Positions 55,795 to 64,000 of a stretch of DNA of 64,000 nucleotides are shown here, piece after piece. Each line of letters begins with the position of its first letter. The first letter of the stretch is position 1. Location: assembly GCA_034401135.1 (NCBI GenBank), contig JAWZSP010000011.1:434001-498000 (forward strand), in the 5' to 3' direction. The DNA comes from Volutella citrinella. Its lineage: Eukaryota; Ascomycota; Sordariomycetes; Hypocreales; Nectriaceae. A program made the position numbers and the translations under genes. The notes beneath the pieces are model-generated. The model did not search any database, was not told the DNA's origin, and worked only from the letters and a program-made list of their open reading frames with translations.

Positions 55795-56787
55795 CTAGTC
55801 AAAGCAAGCCCTTGCTGTAAACACACCCCTGACTCTGTACCACTGAAGATCGTTTGTGACGATCGGATACAGCGCTAGTGACTCCCCATTGAGGAGATAC
55901 CGCCCCGAGTCCGAGACATCCAAGCAAGTAAACATATCTTTGTTAGTGCTTGAACCCTGAAGCATGATGCAGTCATAGTACCCATAGGTCTTTGCAGTCA
56001 ATGCAACTAATGCTGGACCTGACATACTGTCGACTCTGACGAAAATGTAGCCTCCATTGATGACTGTGCTAGTGTGCAGGGGCACATCGATGGAAAAGCC
56101 GTCCTCGGCCTTTCTAGAGAAGAGGGTGTTGAATGGACCGCGCGTCTTTAGAAACATTCTCGTCTCTAGTCGCAGCAAGATTGCTATAAGCACCTGCGGA
56201 TCCATTCCCGTGACGGATTGCACTTCGGTAATAGATCGGCAGACGATACGGCCTCGTAGAAAATCCCTCCAAGGCCAGTCCTGAACTCGCTTAGATTTGA
56301 AGTAGATCATGATGAAACCTGCGGCGGCCCATGCCAGGGCTGTGAGATTTGAGGGGTCAACGCCAGTTGCCGAGTCTTTAATAGCAATAAGGGCCACTCC
56401 TCCAGCAATGAGGAGTGCGCAGACGCCAAGAGCGATCATCGTGTACCAGGTGTGCCGAATGATGATGGCTTTCTCATCAATAGTCCACCTTTCAGCCTTC
56501 TCAAGCTCCTCCTTGAGCTCTGTATTTGGTTTCCCTTGCCGTGCAAGTCTGGCCATGTCTGTATCGTAGACTGTCTGGGAGATGAGGGATGACTCGGGGT
56601 TATTGTTCCTTTCATAAGCCGAAGTGTGAATTCTGGCCCCTGTGAGAAAGCTCCTCTGTTTATAGTATCGAATAGGATTCGTCGGATCCGAAATCAAGAC
56701 TACGAGTTGCGTGAACATGGAGAGGCTGGTGGGAAATACGCCGCAGTACATGAGATACGGCACAAGCGCTTTAGTAACATCGAACAT
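55795..56787 (-). CDS. Two-span membrane protein of unknown function
   Basis: A 330-codon uninterrupted frame. The N terminus (MFDVTKALVPYLMYCGVFPT, FTQLVVLISDPTNPIRYYKQ) is followed by a charged linker. Two transmembrane segments follow near residues 115-135 (TMIALGVCALLIAGGVALIA) and 145-160 (LTALAWAAAGFIMIYF). A soluble C-terminal domain (DFLRGRIVCRSITEVQSVTG, then ILLRLETRMFLKTRGPFNTLF) resembles lineage-specific fungal proteins that I cannot name. The end is uncertain because a downstream exon at 55562-55772 is possible. It borders the AT-rich island, which starts about 75 bp upstream of its ATG. Confidence 0.6.
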   Translation of the reverse strand: MFDVTKALVPYLMYCGVFPTSLSMFTQLVVLISDPTNPIRYYKQRSFLTGARIHTSAYERNNNPESSLISQTVYDTDMARLARQGKPNTELKEELEKAERWTIDEKAIIIRHTWYTMIALGVCALLIAGGVALIAIKDSATGVDPSNLTALAWAAAGFIMIYFKSKRVQDWPWRDFLRGRIVCRSITEVQSVTGMDPQVLIAILLRLETRMFLKTRGPFNTLFSRKAEDGFSIDVPLHTSTVINGGYIFVRVDSMSGPALVALTAKTYGYYDCIMLQGSSTNKDMFTCLDVSDSGRYLLNGESLALYPIVTNDLQWYRVRGVFTARACFD

Positions 56788-56862
56788 ACGAACTCTTTAA
56801 ATCGTGGGATTGTTCTTATTATATTCAGTGAATAGATTTTAAGAGTCCTTTTTTAAGGGCAG

Positions 56863-56945
56863 TGTCATAGACCGCTAGGCTGCTATATCTAACAGTCAGG
56901 TAACTGAAGTCTGGATTAGTAGAGGAGATACTAGATTCAGTCTTA
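56863..56945. repeat. LTR-terminal fragment at the edge of the AT-rich island
   Basis: TGTCATAGACCGCTAGGCTG and the following bases match the reverse complement of 44535-44582 (the end of the degraded chromovirus LTR), with mostly C/T and G/A differences. It is inverted relative to that copy. Confidence 0.55.
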
Positions 56946-57797
56946 GCTTAGCTGGAATTAATAAGCTTATTAAATAATACTATTAATTATAATAAATATA
57001 AAAAAATCAAACTAATATTTATTTAATAATATATAATAGTTAAATACTTAAAAAAGAATACTAAGATTTAAACTTTAATATAAAAAATTAATATAAGTAA
57101 TACTAATCTTAGATTATTTAAGAAAAATACTAAATAAGTTATAATATTTAAACTTAATTTAAAATTAAAAAAGGTTAATTAAAATTATAATTTTAATAAT
57201 AATATAATAAAAGAACTATATATAAAAATAATAATAAAAAAAATAAAAGATTAATTTAATATTAATAATAAATAAAGGATTTATAAATATAAAGAAAAGT
57301 ATTTAATAATTAATACTTTATTATTTATATAATATTATACTTTTATTATACTTAAATATAAAACTATATTATAAAAAAAGATATTTAATAAATTAAAATT
57401 AAATACTTAGAATACTTTATAATCTTATAAATTTAGTATTTTAATTATTATTATAATATATATTTTATTAATAAATAAGAAATATAAAACTATTTTTTTA
57501 AAACTTTTTTTAAAAAAAAAATAAAAAAGTTATAATTAATAAGCTTATTAATATCTTATATTAATATTAAAAATATTTATAAATATTTATTAAAAAACTA
57601 AAAATAAGATTATTAAAACTTAAGTAATAAAATTATAAAATTATATTTAAAAATAAAAAAATAATAAAATTCTTTTTTATTTATAAACTTAATTAAATTA
57701 AGTTAAAAATATTTAAAAAGTATTTAAAAAAAATATTTAAAAAAATTATATTTAAGTTTTAAACTTAAAAACTAAATACTTTATTATATTTATATTT

Positions 57798-60375
57798 AAA
57801 AAAAATAATAAATTAAGACTTATAATTAATTAATATTAACTTAATAAAAGTATTTTTAAAAATAAAACTCTATTATTATTAATTATAAAAATAAAAACCT
57901 ATTTATAAAAAAGAGATCTTTATTATATTTAATTTTAAAAAAGCTTATAACCTTATTAAATTTAAAAAAAAATATAAATAAAAAACTATTTTTAAAATTA
58001 AATTTAAATTATTTAAATACTTAGTTATATTATTTAAATTTATAAATATATTAATAACTTTTTAAAAAATAATTAATTATATATTATAAAAATACTTTAA
58101 TATTTTTATTATTTATTATTTAAATAATATCTTTATCTTTTTAAATAATAAAAAGAAATATAAAAAATATATTTATAAAATATTATAAAAGTTATAAAGT
58201 ATTAAATTATTAATAAAATTAAAAAAAAAGTAAGTTTTATATATAAAAAGTAGAATTTTTAAAATATATTATCTTTTATAATAAAATTAAAATAGATTTA
58301 AAAAAGATAATAATAATTAAAAACTAGCTTAATTTAATAAAAAACTTTAAAATTAAAAATATTTAATTTTTTTTAAAATTTACTAATTATTATTAAAAGT
58401 TTATTTAAGACTTTAATAAAATAATAATATTTTTAACTAACTTTATAAAAAGAAAATAACTTTTTATTTAAAAAAATAAAATAATAAAAAGTTTTTAAAA
58501 AATTATAAAATATTATATTAATAAAATTAGTATTTATTATATTTAATTTAAAAAAGCTTATTAAAATATAAATTAATATTTTAAATAAAAAATTAAAAAT
58601 TATAATAAATTAAAAAAATACTAATAAAAAATTATATTTAATTATCTTTTACTTTTATAAACTTATTTTTATAAAAATAAACTATTTAATTTATAATAAT
58701 AAGTTCTTAATTATTATTAATAATTTTAAGAAATTTATATAATATTTTATAAAAAATAAGTTTTAAGTTAAAATATATATTAATTATAAAAATATTTAAT
58801 ATTTTATAATAATTTAAAAATTAAATAATAAATAATTATATTATATAAAATATATAACTAAGTTTAATTATATTATTATTTATTATAAAAACTTAAAAAA
58901 TATAAAAGTTAATATTATTAATTAAAAACTAAACTTTATAAAAAAAATATTAAAAATATAAAAATAATTATTATATTTTATTTTTAAAAAATATATAATT
59001 TAATATATTATAAAAAAAATAATATAACTTTATTAAATAAAATTTATATTAAAAAAAGAAAAAAAAATATAGTAAATATATATATTTAAAAAAATATAAA
59101 ATATAATTATTAAAAAGTTTATAAATACTTTTTATATAAATACTTTAATATTAAAAAAATAATTAAATAACTATAATAAAGTTATATTTTTTTAAAAATA
59201 AAGTAAGAAGTTAAAAATATTTTTAAATAATATAATTTATATAAAAAAATAAAGTTATAAAAGTATATATTTTATAAAAAGCTATAATTATTATTAATTA
59301 ATAAATAATTATAATACTTAATTATAATAGACTTTATTATTAAATTATTATTATTATTTAATTTTATTATTAATATATATTTTAATAATATATATATAAT
59401 AATAAATTAATTTATTAAATTTATATATTATATTTTTTATAAAAAAAATACTAACTTAAAATAATTAGTATTTATATTTAATAAAAATATTATTATAATA
59501 TATAAACTATTTATAAAAATTATTTTAAATAAAGAATTAATATTTATATTTAAGTTTAATTAAAGTCTTATAAATATAATAAGACTTAATTATAAACTTA
59601 TTATAGTTTTTAAAATATAAATATATAAATAAATAAAATAACTTAATTAAGAAATAAAATAATATTTTAAATATTATATTAATTATATATAAAATAACTA
59701 AGTAAAATTATTATTAATAATATAATTATTATATAATTTATTATATTATAATAATATTAAGATAATATTAGTTATAATATTTTATAAATATAATTTAAAT
59801 ATATATAAAAAAGTATAAAATAAATTATAAAATATTAAAATAATAATTAAATTTAATTAACTTAAAATAATATATTAAAAAATAAAAACTAAACTTAAAT
59901 ATATTTATAATTAAATAATAAAATACTATAATAAAAAAAGATTAAATAAGCTAACTTTTATTTAAAAAAATATAGTCTATTTATTTATAAAAAACTTTAT
60001 AATAAAATAATAAAATAAAATATTAAATTATAAATTTATTAAATTTTTTAAAATTAAAAAATAAATATTAAAAGATAATTATAAACTTAACTTATTAAAA
60101 ACTATTTATATATATTTATTCTTTTATATTTTATTATTAAAAATAATTAAAAATATAATATAAATTTAAATAATAATTAATATTAAAAAACTAATATTAA
60201 TAATTAAAATACTTTTAAATATAAAATAAATAATAAAAAGAATTATTAATTATAAATAAATAGATAGAATTATAAAGTATTAAATTAAATAAAAAAACTA
60301 ATTAAAATTAAAAAATATATAAAAACTATTATAAAACCTTATATATTATTTAAAAAAGCTATAAAAATATTTTTA
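57798..60375 (+). pseudogene. Pol relic of a second RIP-degraded chromovirus
   Basis: Plus-strand relics appear in the expected order. RT near 57798-58075: KKNNKLRLIIN, then LNKSIFKNKT. YLNNIFIFLNN, the mutated YLDD box, lies near 58105-58140. RNase H at 58692-58925: YNNKFLIIINNFKKF, INYKNI and KFNYIIIYYKN, matching a YDKELLAIVxxFKKW...TDHKNLxYF...EFDYTIxYRKG pattern with D to N and W to stop changes. The integrase C-terminal block lies near 60023-60140: LNYKFIKFFKIKK, then NYKLNLLKT, where Pro and His have become Leu and Tyr. A chromodomain-like end is near 60250-60375. The first chromovirus differs in sequence at the corresponding motifs, so this is a separate element. Confidence 0.72.
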
Positions 60376-62430
60376 ATTATATAAAAAATAAGCTTAATAA
60401 TAAACTAATTAATAAGATTTATTATATTAAAAAACTATATTATTAAAATAAGTAATAACTTTTTAATTAAGTTATTTAACTCTTTTAATAATTATATATT
60501 TTAAAAAAATAATTTATTTTATTTATAATTAAAGTATACTTTTATTTATAAATATAAGCTAAATAAGTTAATTAAAGCTTTAACTTATTTTTAACTTTTT
60601 TATATCTTTTAACTAACTTTTTATAATTATATATATTTTTAGATTTTATAAAAAAAAACTTAATATTAAAAGTAAAAATAAAAAAATCTAACTAAGAGTA
60701 TATTTATATAAAGATACTATTTTAGTATTATTATAAATAACTTTTATTTTAATATATTAAGAATAATAATATAATTAATTACTTTTAATTAAATAAATTA
60801 AGTTATAATAATAATAATAAAAGTAAAATATAATAAATTAATTAAAAACCTTAATATAAATAAATAAAGTTATTAATTTAAAAGTTTTTAAATATTTAAA
60901 ATATAATTTAAAAATACAATTTAATATATTATTAATAAAAAAGAAATATTTATAAATTTAAATTATATTAATATAAGTAATAAATTAATATAAGTTTTAA
61001 AAAATAGTTTTAAAAATAAAATTATATTAAAAAAAGATATTATATTAAAACTTAATATTAATATATTATATAAATAAATAAGGGGCTTTATATATAAAAT
61101 AGAATTATATAAAACTAAATATAAATAAAGACTTATTATTAAAAAAAAAAGACTAGTAAAAACTAAATTAAAAAATAAAAATTAATAATTTTAAATTAAT
61201 AAACTTTATATAATAGTTTAAGAACTAAAATAATAAATATCTTAATTTAAATAAAAATATAAATATATATAATAAATATTATTAATATATAATTTTTTAA
61301 AAAAATATATATTTAAATAAGTAGTTTTTTAATTATTAATATAACTTAATTATTTTAATTATTATTATATAATAACTTTTAACTATTATTAAATATAATA
61401 ATAACTTATATTAGTTATTATTTAATAATATTATTTTATATATTTTATTAATATAAAACCTTAATATTTTTAATATAAGTTTATATAATTAAGACTATTT
61501 TAATTATTATATTAAAAACTAAGAAAGTTAAACTTATATATTAAAAAAAAGTAATAATAACTAATTTATTTATTTATATTATTATTTTTATACTTAATAA
61601 TAAATATATAATATTATTTAAAAGCTTATTTATTATAAATATAGATTTTATAAAAAGTTTAATTATATTATTTTTATTTTTTTTTAATTTAATATTTAAA
61701 TAAATTAAAAGCTAGTAGTAATAAAAACAATATTAACTTAGTATTTAATTTTAATATTAAATATAACTTAAGTTAATATATACTTAAATAATAAAAATAT
61801 ATAATTATTAAATAACTTATAATTATAAACTTAGATTATATAACTAGCTTATATAATAAAGTTCTTAATAAAAACTTTATTTTTATTAATTTTTAATAAA
61901 CTTAATTAAAAATATTAATATAATATTTATTAATTATATTTATTAAAATTATATTAATATATTTTTAAATATTTTTAATATAACTTTTATAACTAGCTTA
62001 AGTATATAATATTTATTTAAAAATAATATAAAGTTATTATACTTAATAATACTTTTTAATAATAATAAATAAGCTTTTTTTAATTATAAAAAGTAAGAAT
62101 AACTATAATTTTATTTTATATATATTTAAGTTTATTTTAATATTAGTTAATTTTATTAATAAGCTTTTTTAAAAAGCTATTTAATAGTTTTAAAAACTAT
62201 TAATTAATTTTTTAAATACTTTTAACTTTTTAATAATAACAGTCTTTATATAATTAATAACTTAGACTATTTATATAAATATATAAATCTCTTAGCTTAA
62301 GTTATAAAAAGCTATTATATTTATTTAAAAAAAGACTGCTATTATAATTTTAAAATTATAAGTAATAAAAAAAGTATTACTTTATATAATAATAATATAA
62401 ATAGTTATTAAAATATTTATATAAATATAT

Positions 62431-62510
62431 TAATAATATAAATTATAATAAATTGTATTTAATAATTTATTAATAATATAAATTATAATAAAGTATATTT
62501 AATAATTTAT
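62431..62510. repeat. Two tandem 40-bp AT units
   Basis: TTAATAATATAAATTATAAT recurs at 62431 and 62471, each followed by AAA and a TATTTAATAATTTA end, differing at about two positions. It is a small tandem duplication inside the AT-rich island. Confidence 0.6.
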
Positions 62511-64000
62511 TTATAAAAGTAATAATAATACTAAAATTAAAATAAAAGTAATTATAATATATAATAAAACTTAAAAAGAATATAATAAATATTAATTCTA
62601 GTTATTTATATTATAATAATTATATTTATAATAAGCTATTTTAATAATATATTATTATTAAATTTAAGTTAATAAAATAAATATAAATATTAATAATTAA
62701 ATAAAGTATTTAATTTTTAAATAAAGTATATAATAAGCTTAAAAATAAATTAAAATAAGAAAATAATACTTAATTTAAAACTAATATTAAACTTTATATT
62801 ATTAACTATTTAATATTTAGTTTAATATAGCTAACTTTTAGCTTTTAATAAAATAAATCTTTATTATTAAATTATATTTAAACTAGTTTTATTAATATCT
62901 TTTATTAAAAATCAAAATAATAAAAAATATTAAATTAATAGCTATTTAAATAATAATTAAAACTTATAAAATCTTAGTAATACTAGCTTAATAAGCTTAT
63001 TAATTAATAAAATATTTATAAATATAAATAATTAAATTTTTAAAAACTATATTTATTAAAAATATCTTATTACTTATTTTTTAAAATAAATTAAAAATAT
63101 AGTTTATAATTAAAATATAAATAAATATAATATTAAATAGTTTAAAATTATATAAAAATAATATTAAATAAATAAATTAGTTTACTTAAGTAATAAATCT
63201 AAAGCTAATAATATTAATAAGATTAAAAAATCTATAATATTAAGTAATAATTAATATTTTAATTTATAAATACTTTTATTTTAATAATTATACTATCTTA
63301 TAATATTATTATTAATATAAATATAAATATTAATAATTAAAAAGCTTAAATTAAAAGTCTAATTAAAAAATAGTTAATTCTATTTATATTAAATAAATAA
63401 AGCAGTTTTATAAGGACTTAAATAAATAGAATAAAAATTATAATAATAATATTAAGATAGTATTTTATTATAATTACTATTTATAAAACAGTTATATTTA
63501 TATATATAAAAAAGGGGCTAAAAACTAAAAATAAAAAGCTATTATTTAAGTATTTACTAAATATAATAACTAAGCTTTACTAAAAGCTTTTTTTTTACTA
63601 TTAATTTTTTTATAAATAATAGCTTTCTTAATTTATTTTATAATTAATTCTAGGTTCTTTTTAATATTCTTACTTTTAATAATAATATATAAAATATTAA
63701 ATATATATATATAATTAAATTAAGTTTTAAATATAAAAAGAAATTAAAATAATAGTTAAATATTATTAAAAAAAGTTAAAAAATAAAAAAGTATTTTTAA
63801 CTAAGTAATATAATAATAAAGCTATAAATAACTAAGTTAAAACTAAATATATTATTAATAAAAAAGTTAATAATAAAAAAGTAAATATTATATTTATAAA
63901 TAAAATAAAAATCACTAATTATAATAAAGATAAGATATTTATAAATATTATTAAAAAGTCTTTAAATTACTTTTATTATTAAGAGCTAGTTAAAATTAAA

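Larger units (their letters stand above)
56946..64000. mobile_element. Very AT-rich island with RIP-degraded Ty3/gypsy sequence
   Basis: About 7 kb of sequence that is almost only A and T, continuing beyond the window. The first half (to about 60.4 kb) decodes as a plus-strand chromovirus. Relics in 60.45-64 kb could not be identified on either strand. No intact ORF exists. RIP-saturated transposon DNA explains it better than a gene desert of random origin. Confidence 0.75.

Noticed and set aside
56946..64000. Mitochondrial DNA insertion or centromere as explanation of the AT-rich island
   Set aside because: Chromovirus RT, RNase H and chromodomain relics decode in order in the first half, so RIP-mutated transposon DNA explains it. 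A centromeric role cannot be judged from sequence alone.

Overview
The window looks like nuclear DNA of a filamentous ascomycete (Pezizomycotina, probably Sordariomycetes). The reasons are short GT-AG introns of about 48-100 bp with CTAAC/CTGAC-type branch sites, fungal gene families (HET, NACHT-ankyrin, Zn2Cys6 regulator, F-box/LRR and DUF7730-like proteins, MFS sugar porter), and a sharp split between GC-balanced gene blocks and extremely AT/TA-rich islands. In two islands Ty3/gypsy proteins can still be read with the changes expected from C-to-T and G-to-A mutation (W to stop, D to N, G to R/S, P to L/F). That is the signature of repeat-induced point mutation (RIP).

Layout. 1-5.4 kb: a gene end, a secreted M35-like zinc protease, a DUF7730/F-box-like protein and a small MITE. 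5.4-11.7 kb: one very large minus-strand gene encoding a NACHT, ankyrin and C-terminal HET protein of about 2,077 residues. 12.4-13.6 kb: two broken HET fragments in opposite orientations. 13.9-15.0 kb: a small AT-rich island with a long inverted repeat. 15.6-22.3 kb: an MFS sugar transporter and a Zn2Cys6 regulator on a divergent promoter, then a sulfatase; this reads as a small catabolic cluster. 25-32.3 kb: a RIP-destroyed Ty3/gypsy chromovirus.

32.29-44.43 kb: an apparently intact 12.1-kb Ty3/gypsy-type LTR retrotransposon. It is inserted inside an LTR of the dead chromovirus, flanked by a 5-bp target duplication (GCACT), and its two 335-bp LTRs look identical. Its genome lies on the minus strand: 5' LTR, primer-binding site, an uninterrupted Gag-PR-RT-RH-IN ORF, then cargo. 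The cargo is an antisense, intron-containing gene for a Cys-rich (DUF3716-like) protein and a sense gene for an 833-residue Ulp1/C48-like cysteine protease just before the polypurine tract and 3' LTR. This cargo-bearing element is the most unusual object in the window.

44.6-56.8 kb: an AAAP amino-acid transporter, a Ulp1-like pseudogene broken by a 13-bp tandem duplication, an orphan tail of a sugar transporter, a secreted Cys-containing protein of unknown function, an F-box/LRR pseudogene with a nonsense codon and a frameshift, and a two-span membrane protein. 56.86-64 kb: a very AT-rich island whose first half decodes as a second RIP-degraded chromovirus; I could not decode the second half.

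Splice sites were inferred by eye from frame continuity, GT-AG signals and family resemblance. No alignment or database search was run.
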